Shown here piece by piece: positions 11,180 through 22,326 of a DNA stretch of 64,000 nt; the stretch's first letter is position 1, and every line of letters begins with the position of its first letter. Source of the DNA: Prosopocoilus inquinatus (Eukaryota > Arthropoda > Insecta > Coleoptera > Lucanidae); NCBI GenBank assembly GCA_036172665.1, contig CM069876.1, positions 4,464,001 through 4,528,000 of the forward strand, given 5' to 3'. Both the position numbers and the translations under genes were made by a program. The notes beneath the pieces are model-generated. The model saw only the letters and a list, made by a program, of their open reading frames with translations. It was not told where the DNA came from and did not search any database.

Positions 11180-11306
11180 AGCCCCGTTTTGCAATGATGG
11201 TTTAACTTTGAGCCGAAGCTTAAATCCACAACAACTGTTGAGATAATCCTTGCTAAGGGTTTAAACCTCAGCTCAAAGTTGAGCTGCAATTGTAAAACTG
11301 GACCTA
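11180..11306. mobile_element. about 127-bp MITE, related to 17804-17937
   Basis: The two sides are inverted: GCCCCGTTTTGCAATGATGG against a right end of AATTGTAAAACTGGACC, with internal GTTTAACTTTGAGC pairing with GCTCAAAGTTGAGC. A second copy lies at 17804-17937. No coding capacity. Confidence 0.75.
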
Positions 11307-11379
11307 AGTCTCACTTAACTGTTTAAGTGACACTTTTTCACCAACACAAAGTCACTGAACCACTAAAATAGGAATTATG

Positions 11380-11646
11380 GCCGGTTGCACCAAACACTTA
11401 AGTACAGCTTAAAGTTAAGTATTGTTTATAATGTGATATTTGCGGTTACGTATATCGCATTCTTAGGCCCGGTTTCACCATCACAGTTTAACTTTAAACT
11501 TCGCTTTATGCCCATGGTAACAATTGCAAGGATAATTGTTTCCATAGGAATAAAACGGAGCTTAAAGTTAAACTGTGATGGTGAAAGCGGGCCTAAGTGG
11601 CGGTCAAAGTTAATCTCGGCTTAAGTGTCTGGTGCAACTGACTCTT
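11380..11646. mobile_element. outer MITE interrupted by an inner MITE
   Basis: The ends GCCGGTTGCACCAAACACTT (11380) and a right end complementary to it (about 11620-11640, CTTAAGTGTCTGGTGCAAC) form an imperfect inverted pair. Between them lies a complete second element at 11466-11593, so the outer MITE is only about 135 bp without its insert. Confidence 0.65.
11466..11593. mobile_element. inner 128-bp MITE
   Basis: Left end GGCCCGGTTTCACCATCACA; the right end is its near-exact complement (one mismatch), extending through the GTTTAACTTTAA box. TA occurs just outside both ends (11464-11465 and 11594-11595). The element is almost fully palindromic and non-coding. Confidence 0.8.
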
Positions 11647-12924
11647 AGAGTTTTAAGTAAAAGTGGTGCAAACGGGTATCAATCACTTATTCATTGCTAT
11701 GATACATGTAGGATTGTTTTTTACTGTATCTGCATAAGTAAGTCCTTGTGTTTTAATCTTACCGGTAAGAAATTAAATTCTTGTACTTCTTAGAATTGGT
11801 TTACCATTTTCTTCTCTAGTGATTTTCTTGCCGGCGTTTGTTGCATCTGCTGAAGTGGAGTGGTGGAATGGTACAAATTATAAATCCTTTGTCCAACTCG
11901 TCATCCTGTTCCCTCTATATGATGATGATGATTTACCACGGGTGAGCAACAATTGCAAAAGGGAAAGTGGGTGCATTTTCCAAATAAATTTGTTTTCCGG
12001 GGTTTGTAATTTTTGAACTAAATTTAAGCGTGAGATTTACTGAGCTTTTTTTCAACTTTCCTACGCCTTCTACCAAAAAAAAACAATCGACAAACGCGAC
12101 CTTGAGTTACAATCAAAATTCAAAAGCAACGCATACTTGTCTAAATTAATTGAACGTCTTTCCCTTCTCTCGCGATTGTGGTTGTCATTTTTGAATTCAA
12201 TTTAAGTGGGGGATTTATAGAACTTCTTTTGAGCTTTTCAACGCCGACTGGCCGCCACTGGTTCCCTCAATCTTCTTGTACTTTCTTTGTCTTTTTTTTC
12301 AGAATCTACACTCTTGCAAAATAATTTACTTTTCTGGACGCTGAACACATTTTACCTTTTACTAGACAGTCGTTTCTAGTTCTATACATTGCCTAATTAT
12401 TTCTAACTGTCAGTTGGAATCATTTATTGTAAACATTAATTGAGCATAAACAATAATAATAATAATAATAATTTATTATTAAATATCACATGTAAAATCA
12501 AATGACATTGATAAACGTCAAAAGAATAAATATAAAGATAAATATAAAGCGTTCTTTTTACGAGCTCTTTGGTGAGATTTTGTGAGCTTCCTCCGAATCA
12601 ATCAAATAGGGATTTAGGTTAGAATGCAGGTGTACGTAATGGCCGAATGTCTCGTTTGACATTTGCGCGACGTCAGTGGAATTAACTTATTTTTTTTAGG
12701 AACGTTTTAACTCAGCAAAACTCACCTTACTTCTGATATTTACTGATCTGAGTCGAAGGTAAAACGAACACACCTGTTGCTACTAGCAAACCCAAGTAGC
12801 GCTGTCAAAAATTGTGTCACGAATTCACCTTCAGTTCTTGTCGTATTACAAATAGAAAACGCTCTAGTTTGTGACTATAAACATGCACGTTCTTTTGTCT
12901 TCATTAGCTCAGGGACCTTCAGGG
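11647..12924. other. unassigned sequence with an (AAT)n tract
   Basis: It contains an (AAT)n run at 12452-12472 and otherwise short open frames without recognisable domains. No transposon ends seen. Confidence 0.5.
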
Positions 12925-13078
12925 GCCTTATTCTCGAATTCAGGGAACAAGCTCGCAAGAGAACGTGACGTCAAAGTGACGTAGGTTTTCACACAAAGCA
13001 ATATAATTCGTAAGAGAATTGCGTTATTTTGACGTTAAACTCTCTTGCGAGCTTGTTCCCTGAATTCGAGAATAAGGC
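12925..13078. mobile_element. 154-bp MITE with perfect 38-bp TIRs
   Basis: Bases 12925-12962 and 13041-13078 are exact inverted copies, beginning GCCTTATTCTCGAATTCAGG. The 78-bp centre contains two GTGACGT boxes and no frame. The perfect TIRs suggest recent activity or gene conversion. The flanks do not show an obvious target duplication. Confidence 0.85.
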
Positions 13079-14015
13079 ACCACGACATTTATTATTTCAG
13101 CGAATGTTTTAGTTGTAATCATGTCTGGTTTAAAATGATCCAGCGATATTTTAAAAGAATCCGGTCCAATCGTTATCAAAAGTAAATTAGGCTTTGTGAT
13201 TTGTAAATTCTACTTCAAATTTATAAAGGGCTACTACGTATTGCAAAGTTTAATGTTAGTTGACGTCGGGTGCCAACTTGTTACGAAAAATTCTATGGTT
13301 AAAAGTCCCGAATTCCCAAGAAAATAAGAAATTCAATAACAGAAACTAAATGGAAAAAAGTTATGAAGTATAAACTCTAAAAGTTGACACAAATTGTAAA
13401 TAACACTGAACCAAAACTTAAAATATCTCAGAGACATTCAAAATCTGTACGTACTTGGAAAATGTTGGTACTACTTAAAGCTTTTAACGTTAATACTTCT
13501 AATACACAAAAGTTACCTGGTGGCAAGCTCGCGTTGTATGTCAACAACTCTCACGAGTCAAGCTATAAAGGAGATGGGGGTGCGTTTTTAACGATGTAAA
13601 TTAAGGGCGCCACGAAAGTAAGCCCGGCTGAATTAACAATTTCCAAGGTCCCAACAGCTTGTGAAGGTATTCTTTAACCCCAGGAAAATTTTTATTCAAT
13701 TGTGCGTTCAGCGTATGGAGTAGACCGACCGACTAATCGTCGTCGATCGCGAAATGATTTTTGGTCGATCATGGCCGACCAGAAACGACTTTGATTTCAA
13801 CACACAAACGCAATGTACTTAGTCGTAGAAACAAATGGTCATTGCTATTCTGTAGTTAGTATTTATTAGGTCATTTTGTATTAATCGCGACATACTTTTA
13901 AGAAGAAAAATCTATCCTACGTATACAAAAGTTGGCCACCCCTGGAATAGACACCGCAACATGTTGATATTGTCCACAAATAAACAAAATAGTTAAGCAA
14001 AGTATATACTTTACA
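13079..14015. other. unassigned sequence
   Basis: A 71-codon plus frame at 13384-13599 has no recognisable domain. I see no repeat or RNA gene. Confidence 0.45.
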
Positions 14016-14017
14016 GG

Positions 14018-14280
14018 TTATCTGGCAGGGACGGGTAGGGTCACAAGTCGTTCAATATAATATGCCGCCTGGTGTCCGCGGCGCACTTGGAATTTACGGC
14101 GTATGATCAGGCGTAAGGCTGCTTCACGATACACTGCGTGGTTGGGGGTAAAAATAGCTTGCTGAGCGGAGCTTTGACGATAGGCCTTCCAGGGATGACT
14201 AGCCAGAACGACACAGCCCAAATAATAATTAATCCGATAGGAGAGAGTGCAATAAAAATTCCAATACGAAATAGTTCAAT
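14018..14280 (-). other. GC-richer open frame of unknown nature
   Basis: A minus-strand frame of about 85 codons runs to a stop at 14018-14020 and contains ASHPWKAYRQSSAQQAIF and later RGHQAAYYIERLV. It has no ATG, base composition richer in GC than its surroundings, and no signal peptide or domain I recognise. It could be an exon, a retroelement scrap or a chance frame. Confidence 0.2.
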
Positions 14281-14545
14281 AAAATATAGGTGCATTAGAA
14301 ACGATTCTAAACGAAAGAGAAAAAAAATAACGCTGTTAAAAACTGAATTCGAACATATCTGCTTAAATAAACAGATCATTTGGAACCAAATGCTACCAGC
14401 ACTTCACAAGACACGTCGAGTGGAACGAATGGCAGTGTATGAATTGAATCTCGCTAAAAACAATATTTGCACAAATTCACAAGAAAATATAACACACAAC
14501 CTGACTCGAACGGTGTCGGCGTCGACAATGGCCAGCAGAATGAGC

Positions 14546-14628
14546 CCATATAAGCGCATTTCCGCTTCTTCCCATTACTTATCTGAACCACAATCCCAAC
14601 CAATCGGAAAAGGTGGCGCATGACGTCA
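14546..14628 (-). promoter_or_regulatory. possible promoter-like cluster (CRE, CCAAT, TATA-like)
   Basis: Reading the minus strand there is TGACGTCA (14621-14628), an inverted CCAAT box (14600-14604) and a TATA-like CTTATATGGG (14546-14555), in the order of a simple promoter pointing at the unassigned frame 14018-14280. No start-site element is convincing and chance clustering is possible. Confidence 0.2.
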
Positions 14629-14924
14629 GAATATTTGAAGTAAAGGGCGAATAAGAAGTCAGCATTTCAAACAGTGACCTGAGATCATTTTCAGAACAGG
14701 ACACGACGTTGCCACGTCTGCGTAATAACTCCCAGCGGTGTTTGCGAAGGCGCGATAGATTTAGACTACAATAATTTTTCTTCGTCTCAGTAAATTTGAC
14801 AATAATATTCAAAATAATGACAAAATTAGCAATCGTTAATCTCAGAAAAGCTCTTAAGTGTTCAAAATAAGAAAAAGTTAAATTGTGTAACAATATGCAG
14901 AATAGACGGTAAACTATTATTAAG

Positions 14925-15010
14925 CTGGGCGGCCACTGCGAGCGAAGCTAAGCGAAACTAATTTTTTGAAAATTAATTCCTGTGTAATCTTATGTAGACG
15001 CGGCACCACA
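14925..15010 (+). repeat. repeat end GGCGGCCACTGCG, copy 1
   Basis: It starts GGGCGGCCACTGCGAGCGAA and runs to TGTAATCTTATGTAGACGCG. The first half recurs inverted at 17740-17797; the last 30 bases recur directly at 17651-17681. These are ends of a TIR repeat family. Confidence 0.6.
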
Positions 15011-16435
15011 ATTTAAAGTGATCTAAATCACTTCAGAGTGATTTAAGGAATCAATAAGATCGCATAATTGCTTTGAGGTTAGAAATTTAAATCGTGTTTG
15101 TAAACTTGTTCGTTTCGCTATCAAGGATCTGATCTAAACGAATTGATTCGTCAAATTAAGTAACACAGGTTAGATTGTTACATTTCAAGTCAGATTGATT
15201 GTTGTCTGTTATGTAAATTATGCGTCATGTAAATTTTGACGTGAATACACCCCGTAATGGAAAGAAAATATTATAAATAGATGATTTCGTTTCATAAGTG
15301 ATCTGAACTCGAAATGATCTGAAGTGACCTGATTCTAAGCGATACTACGCCGGACACGAAAAGAACACGCAAATATATTATTAAACTTCTAACCTCAAGC
15401 ACCTAACTGATCGAAACTGACCCAACAATTTCTCGATGCTTCAGCGGTAAGGGGAAGGTAGACCAGCGCAGCTAAGGATCAATTCACTTCAAAGGAAAAG
15501 AACATTTACTGGTCAAGCGGATCAGATCTGTTTTACTCGGTGCTATCCAGCATACTGCGATTACAAATAAAATTTGAAATGTCCCTTATTTTATTTAGTG
15601 AATCTACACTTACGATAGTGTACCATATGAAAAAGAAGTTTCCTGTGTAGTAAAAGGTGTTAAAAGTGGTTGTGTAAAATTTTCCCAAATGTGGAGATAT
15701 GACTGTTTACCTCTGTGCTACTGATATGTAGGCACGATGAGGGACCTATTAAATAGAATATATTGGAAACTATGTTTTATAGGTCGCCGAAAATTTGTAT
15801 ATGATACTAATCGATGAAATAATATAAACTCAATCACGGCCTACTTCCGGTTGTACCGGAAATCGATGCATACCGTGTATATTATTACTTTTTTGGATTA
15901 CCCATTCAATTCTACACCAGGGCTAAAATCCATTCTTTTGGCGACATCTAAATTCTTCAAAAAATTCTTGCAGTGCAAATAATCTACACTGTAAAATTAT
16001 TAAACTCACTGACTATAGAGTTTAAGTTACACGAAAGTAATGTAATATTTACAAATTACCTATAGTAAAACTTATAATACGTTTGGTGTTAAATGTACTG
16101 TTTGTAGAGTAAAACACCAATCGAAATTTATAAAATGAGAAATAATTCTGTAACTCGGCTGCAGTCAAAAAGTTTAATAACACTCTTGTTTGAAATTTGA
16201 TGTCTAGTCGGCTGATGTAGTGCGTAATAAGTCTGCGCTTTATGTAGCACAAAGCATTCTAGATGTGAAATTTAAAAAATCACACCATTGTAGTTATACA
16301 AAAGCTACATTAAGTCCTACGAAAAAGAATTTTCTTAAATAATCTAGTGAATTCTTTATAATTATATACGGAGTTCAATGTAATTTATGATTTTACCAAA
16401 GATACAACATTCTAATAATTAGACTAAATAAATGA
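15011..16435. other. unassigned sequence between repeat end and Gypsy remnant
   Basis: Near 15022-15055 the bases AGTGATCTAAATCACT and a further AGTGATTTA form small palindromes. No gene or transposon domain is visible. Confidence 0.45.
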
Positions 16436-16439
16436 TAAA

Positions 16440-17670
16440 TGGAGAGTAAAAAGTCATCAACTTTGCGTACAGATTGTATTGGTGAATGTCATGGTTACAA
16501 TGTATTAAACGCTTTGTATGTTCCTGAAATAAAAAGTACATTTGGTTGGATCTCTCTTTGGGACTAAACCCCAAGAATTAACATCAGATACATATCAAAA
16601 TTATATTTCTAGGAGGTTCCGAAGATTACTTGCTGGAGAAACTTGGCCTGTGAAAAGCAAACTTTATATTAACCACAAATGCTTGTGCTGTACAGATACC
16701 AAGCAGACAAATTTCCTATGCCATAGAAAAACATTTGGAAGCAGAACTCATGCGATTAGAAAAACTAGAAATCATAGATCGCATTCAAACATCAGATTGG
16801 TGTTTTTCGATTGTTATTGTCAAAAAACACGATGGCAAAATTTGTTTATGTGTTGCTCATTCGACATGAGAAACCGAGTTTTGTTAGAAAATCGACATCC
16901 TGTACCTACAATTGATAGTATTGTTACAAAACTTAATGGAAACTCACTTTTTCACATATTAGATCTCAGTGAAGCTTTTCTCCAAATTGAAATTGCAGCA
17001 GAAAGTTGAGATATTACCACGATAACCACATCTAAAATCTTTTCAGATCTAAAAGACCACCTTTTGGTATTAAAACAGCACCAGCAATATTTTAACAAGT
17101 TATGTATAATACGTTGATCGGTCTTGATGGTGTTTATGCGTATCTTGATGATAATCGCAGGAAGTATTCGGAAGGAACATGACTTTCGTCTTAAACAAAC
17201 TTTTCAACGGTTGGAGACTCAAATTAGAGAAATGTAAATTCGCTTCAGAAGAAATTAAATATTTGGGTTTAATTGTGAATGCTAAAGGTATTGCAGCTGG
17301 CCCAAATGCTACTCACGCAATTGCACAAATGCCAAAACCTCAAAATGTTTCCGAACTTCAAAGTTTACTTGGTATGGTAAATCATTACGGAAAGTTCGTT
17401 CCTCACCTTCACCAAATCAAACAACCTTTAGAAGATTTAACGAGGAAAAGTCGTTCTTGGATTTGAAATTATAAGCATGACCCTGCTCTAAAACAGATTA
17501 AGAAAGTCATGCTCAGTCCATTACTGTTGGAACACTTCGACCCATCAAAAACTCTTACAGGGGGAGCAGACGCTTGTTCTACAGGTATAGGCGGCGTACT
17601 TCTCCAAAGAGATCAAGATGGTTACGAACGAGCTGTTTATCATATGCCTAAATTCCTATGTAATCTTATG
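16440..17670 (+). pseudogene. Gypsy (Ty3-type) pol remnant: RT and RNase H
   Basis: Across several frames the plus strand reads, in Gypsy order: LEKLEIIDRIQTSDW and IVIVKKHDGKI (RT N-terminal region, about 16760-16850), NRHPVPTIDSIVTKLNG, the motif-A-like ILDLSEAFLQIEI (about 16960-17000), a damaged YLDD box near 17140, then KCKFASEEIKYLG and LLGMVNHYGKFVPHL (17230-17405), and the RNase H start DACSTGIGGVLLQRD (about 17570-17615). At least four stops or frameshifts break it. No LTRs, protease or integrase were found, so this is an old fragment. Confidence 0.8.
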
Positions 17671-17797
17671 TAGACGCGGCAATTAAAAGCTAAGCAAAGC
17701 GCAGTTTGGCTAACGAACGTTTCCATAAGATTACATTGGAAAAAACTTAGTTTCGCTTAGCTTAGCTTCGTTCGCAGTGACCGCCTGGCTTCAAAGG
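17651..17797 (-). repeat. repeat end GGCGGTCACTGCG, copy 2
   Basis: On the minus strand it reads AGGCGGTCACTGCGAACGAA and on to CCAATGTAATCTTATGG, inverted relative to 14925-15010. It also holds its own palindrome, because TGTAATCTTATG occurs in both orientations (17660 and 17732). It may be a small MITE or the far end of an element starting at 14925. Confidence 0.55.
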
Positions 17798-17803
17798 GGA
17801 CAC

Positions 17804-17937
17804 TTAGGCCCAGTTTTACAATGACGGTTTAACTTTGAGCCGAAGCTCAAATCCTTTACAACAATTGTTGAAATAATCGTTGCTAAGGGTTTAAACCTCA
17901 GCTCAAATTTGAGCTGTAATTGTAAAACTGGACCTTA
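17804..17937. mobile_element. 134-bp MITE, second copy of the 11180 family
   Basis: Ends TTAGGCCCAGTTTTACAATG and its complement (AATTGTAAAACTGGACCTTA). The internal TTTAACTTTGAGCC and AAACCTCAGCTCAAA boxes match the copy at 11180-11306. Non-coding. Confidence 0.8.
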
Positions 17938-19630
17938 GACGTGTTCCGCTTCAGATTCAAATATAAACTCGTAACGAAATTTCGTAGTCGACCAAAAAAA
18001 AAGATGGAAGGCAACTTACGTCAGCAGAGTAGGTAGGTCCTTCAGCTCTTGGGGACCAGAGGATAAATTTGTTTGTTCTTACCATTCGGAGACGTACCGG
18101 CAGAAGTACAAGGCCGATGTGGAGACTTTTTCTCTTGAAGGAACCCGTCAAAAGTAGTACACCATCGCGAAGTGTATGAAGTTACCATGTATGTTGACAG
18201 TAACCAGTAGGCGACGGTCAACTGTCGTAAATGAACGACGAGGTAAAATATAGAAAATAGGCACCAAATAAGGTGATCAAATCGGCCTAAAAGTAAGCGA
18301 ACAAACGCCTAAGTTTGCATGCCAAAAATAAGAGAAAAAAGTCTTACCAAAACAATCCCTACAAAAATACACGAACAATGAGGAAAATCGGATCGATTGG
18401 CTCAAAAATAAAACTGTGTATTGAAGTAAATAGAAGAAATACTTTGACTGTTCACGTACTCAAGAAAAGGTTAAGAAGGTTAACCAGCTGCTAGGCAAGC
18501 ATCCATTCGCAGAAATAACGAACGTGACCGGCAATAGCAGTAGCTAAAAACAACAGCGGAATAGGAAGCGCACGATGTAGAAAGATCCGACGTTAAAATT
18601 GTAAATAAGGGTTACTTATGAAGGCACATTAAAATTCGCTAAGTTTATAGCGAGCGGGTTAAGCAAATGATCCTGCAAGAAGACCAAAGTTTTTTTTTCG
18701 TAAAAATCTCAAAGAATTCGTTGAGATGAAACCTGATACGCATTCAACTAAATATAGAGCCCTCTCGGAAATCGAATGTAAGTACCTGAAAAGAGATCGG
18801 TTCGAGAAAATTGGGAATTTCGTCAGAAGACGGCAAAAAACGATAGTCAGAGACGGACTCAAGGCCAGACCGGGGCCCATAGAAATAAATTTCCGTGGGC
18901 GAAAGGTGCTATCTTTTAAATTGAAGTGAGCGGAGCGTTAATTAGGTATTTGCACGAACTTTAAAAATTATTTGTTTGATTTTAAAATTAGAAGTTCATG
19001 AAAGCACATGTTCGCAACGGCTCTGTTTTCCAATTAAAAAAAAAAAACATACGTTTTATTTGTTTTCTGAACAATAACAGCCGCTTAGTTCAAACTTGAC
19101 ACACACTGATAGATATTCAAAAACTACATTTTGCAAGTAATCAATTATTTTTTATTCAATCATGGGCGTATGTATGGATAAACTCAAGAAAAAATTGGCA
19201 CACCATTGATCGTTTTTTTTTAATTAATAAATTTTTTTAAAGTTTTGTCGGTCAAGACAAATAAAGAATCAAGAAATGTCACCTGATAGCTTTTGATACG
19301 AGAAGCCATTTTCGCGAAAATTTAATAATTCGGCTTTTATGCACTCCTCAAGATACAATGTTACCCTTTAGTTTCTAACAATTGTTTCTACGAATATTAA
19401 GAAAAGTTTTACTTTTTATTTATTGAAATTGCTATTATTAATTAAAAAAAAAAAATTCCAGAAAAGATTGTAAATGTCTTGATCATCGTTTCACCCTTTA
19501 AAATCAATCAAATTTTAATTACCTAAAGTTTCGCAGCTAACACCCTTTATTATTCTGAATGTTCTCTTACCGGTTTAAACTTGTCAAAATGGAAATACTA
19601 TATTTCTTTACCTATGTTTATATTAACAGT
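17938..19630. other. unassigned sequence with short lysine-rich frames
   Basis: The plus strand from about 18040 to 18930 has many short lysine-rich stretches in changing frames, the longest at 18726-18929 (67 codons). They resemble a decayed coding region, but I cannot match them to a family. The rest is AT-rich with nothing recognised. Confidence 0.4.
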
Positions 19631-19638
19631 AATTAATT

Positions 19639-20205
19639 CAGCGTTTCCCAAACTGTTGGGCAAATGACACCAAATTGCAACTAATCTATCATATTATTTT
19701 GTGCAAGAAGTTGCATATACGTTGCGTTATTAAATTATTTAGATTAACTCTTGCTGTATAATTCAGCTTAACTCTTTTTTATTGTCTTTGATAGTAAGCT
19801 TTATTCTATTGAACCTTCAAACGTGTCAAACTTGGGAATGTTTAGGGTATACAATTCTAACAGTTCAAAAATGGTGTTCATTGTGCAGCGTTAGGAATTT
19901 CGTAGCAAAAGTAGATCTAAATAATTTATTAACACATCGTATATTAATTATCATAGGTTGGCACCGAACTTGTATTTGATTGAAACTAAGGAGATTTTAA
20001 TTTGTGGAATTGAAACTGTATACCGTATATCTATGACGGTTATAAAATATAATGATATAAATATTTAAAAAATAAACATTTGACATCAGTGTTCAAATTT
20101 AAGTTCTAATATCGGCCGGCGAGGGGAGGGGGTATGGGGGGGGGGGCGTGAACCTTAACACAGCTCAAGAGGGGGTCGCGAAACCTAAAAGTTTGGGAAA
20201 CGCTC
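19639..20205. mobile_element. 567-bp non-autonomous hAT element
   Basis: It starts CAGCGTTTCCCAAACTGTTG and ends AGTTTGGGAAACGCTC, an inverted pair of the CAGNG type seen in hAT elements. It is flanked by perfect 8-bp repeats AATTAATT (19631-19638 and 20206-20213), though the duplication is low-complexity. No transposase is present; a 65-codon frame inside is probably fortuitous. A G-rich tract lies near the right end. Confidence 0.8.
20122..20146 (+). repeat. G-rich tract, potential G-quadruplex
   Basis: Runs of 4, 5 and 11 G are separated by 1-3 bases. That gives enough guanine tracts for an intramolecular quadruplex on the plus strand, about 60 bp from the right end of the hAT MITE. Confidence 0.6.
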
Positions 20206-20213
20206 AATTAATT

Positions 20214-21185
20214 GTCTAATAGTTAACAGGGAACTACAAAATGATTTGACAATGAATGTTACCTGCAATCGTGATCCAGGTTTCCACGATTTCTGAAATA
20301 ACTTCCAACAAGGAACGTTTTGAGCTCCAACTCGAACATTTTGAGCGCCCGCTTATAAAATTGAGATGGAAAGCTTCTGAAAAATTGAATAATTCAAAGT
20401 TTACTGAATTGCTTCATAAACACTATCAAATTCCGACGCTGTCGGAATTCAATCGAGACGGAGCGTAAGTTTCCCAACGGCTCATCGCTCGATCATACTT
20501 CTATGCAGTCGCTTGAAGTGCAGGGTTGAATTTTCTCCGGAAACCTGATAAAAATCGGCGATATTTGCTCGATAAATTTGCCGCGCGCACGTCAAGGGAA
20601 GATTCAATTTAGAAATTCGCTTCCTGTAGATTTATTCCAAGTTGAATTACGTGGGGGGGCAATGAGGTTGCCGGAAATCGTCAGCAGATCTTGAAATTAG
20701 TCGATAAAAAAAGTACATAGGACAGAGATAAACAACCATAGTTCTTAACAATAATGCATAATAAAAGAAAGATTTTTAAGCAGACGGAAAGTATTAGATA
20801 ATCTGTAATCATCTGTAACTGAAGTACACACACAGATATTTACATAAACACTTTAAAGATTCGGTTTTAAACAAAACAGGTACGTCAATTTAAACCTTTG
20901 AAGAAAATTACTCTAGCCAGCAACTTACGCAACATCAGAATGCAGAGGAAACAACGTCCGAGAGGATGTAACCCCAAATGACTCCAAGAGGCACAACACC
21001 CCAGGACCCGCTCCCACAACTTTATTAGGAAAGACAAAAAAGTAAAAAAAAGCTGCTGAATCCCTCTCAAACAGAAGCAAAAAAATATATGTATATAAAA
21101 ATATAAAAAATATAAGCGCTTATTATCCTCAGACAAGACATGAAACACGATGGCAATCCCGTGACTAGGATGATTTCTTGAAGTG
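20214..21185. other. unassigned sequence
   Basis: A 70-codon plus frame at 20256-20468 contains a charged stretch (SNKERFELQLEHFERPL) but no known domain. The remainder shows no repeat or gene. Confidence 0.4.
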
Positions 21186-21189
21186 AGAA

Positions 21190-21835
21190 GCTTCACAAAA
21201 AAGGGCGTCGGCGGGAGTACTCACGCGTTGGCTTACAAAAAGTCATTCCTTGTATGAATCTTCCGAGAAATGGAAGACCTCGCATTTTTACTAGAGTAAG
21301 AACCGAAAGACTAATAAGAAGAGCAAGAAACATACTTGGCATTTCAGTAAGAAAACTGGCACGAGAATATTGACCATTTAAGAACACCATATCGCGAGAA
21401 CTGTCGCGAATTGGCCTAAATTATCGAAAACGAAGAAAAGCCCCAAAATATATAGCCATCCAACTAGCCGGAATACCGATATATTACGGTAGGTTAAGAA
21501 AAGAAAATTATGCTAACAGCCGAATGATAATTATGGATGACGAAAAGTACTTTACACTAAGCATCTCTGAAATGAAAGGAATTGATGGTTTTTATACTAA
21601 CAATGTTGAAGAGGTCCCTGCTAATTATAGAATAGATATAAACAAAAAGTCAAATTCGCAGATAAGGTGCTAGTAAGGTGCGATATGCAAGACAAACTCA
21701 AAATTGGCTGGCAGACCAAAACATACCATTTGTTCCACGAAACGACAGCCCTCCTAACCTTCCCCAGGCTCGTCTCGTAGAAGATTTTTGGGCTCTTTTA
21801 TCTCGAAAAGTTTGGGATGGAGGATGGTAAGCTCA
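21190..21835 (+). pseudogene. Tc1/mariner-superfamily transposase pseudogene
   Basis: In one frame the plus strand reads a DNA-binding region (GRPRIFTRVRTERLIRRARN, then SRELSRIGLNYRKRRKAPKY) and the first catalytic block MIIMDDEKYFTLS followed by DGFYTNNVEEVP. In another frame it reads the C-terminal block FVPRNDSPPNLPQARLVEDF then RKVWDGGW. The central part with the second Asp is deleted. The order fits an IS630/Tc1/mariner-like insect family. It ends within 40 bp of the TIR of family A copy A2. Confidence 0.75.
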
Positions 21836-22326
21836 AAATGAGGAGGAACATCGATGCAGAATATATGTATAGCATGTCTCTTAAACCTACGTCTTTAATT
21901 GAAATCACAGATAGTGGTCAAGAAAAGAAGCAAAATTTGTTATACAACTATTGGTCAGATGGCAATAATAAAAATTATTTTACTTTTTCATAGAAGTTAT
22001 TTGAGGGTCGCTGAACGCAGCTTAAATGTTCCGGCGGAGCTTGGTTTTCAACTATTCTCCGACGTTCGGGGCTATAAAAAGTCATAAGAACGCAGACGAT
22101 GACCTAATGCACAGATGTTGTACTTAAGGCACGTCAAGTATCGTTTTTTTTGTTAATTTTAAAAGCAGATAAATTTGGTAACTAGGTAAGTTCTTAATAG
22201 TTTAAAATATTCTGTGCGTGTTGCATTAATTGATGATTAGTTTTGTGCTAATCCGTACTTTAACAGTAAAATTTGAAAAATTCAATCTAAAGGCGATCAC
22301 AACCTGTTAATTTATAAATTGATGAT

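Noticed and set aside
14138..14623. 161-codon plus-strand frame
   Set aside because: No domain, uneven composition, and it spans the promoter-like cluster; most likely fortuitous, though I could not exclude a diverged gene.
17957..18151. Minus-strand frame followed by GTAAGT, resembling an exon
   Set aside because: No acceptor or homologous domain was visible, and the upstream frame is closed by a stop.
20885..21196. 103-codon minus-strand hydrophobic frame
   Set aside because: Phe/Leu-rich because of A/T tracts; no convincing start or domain.
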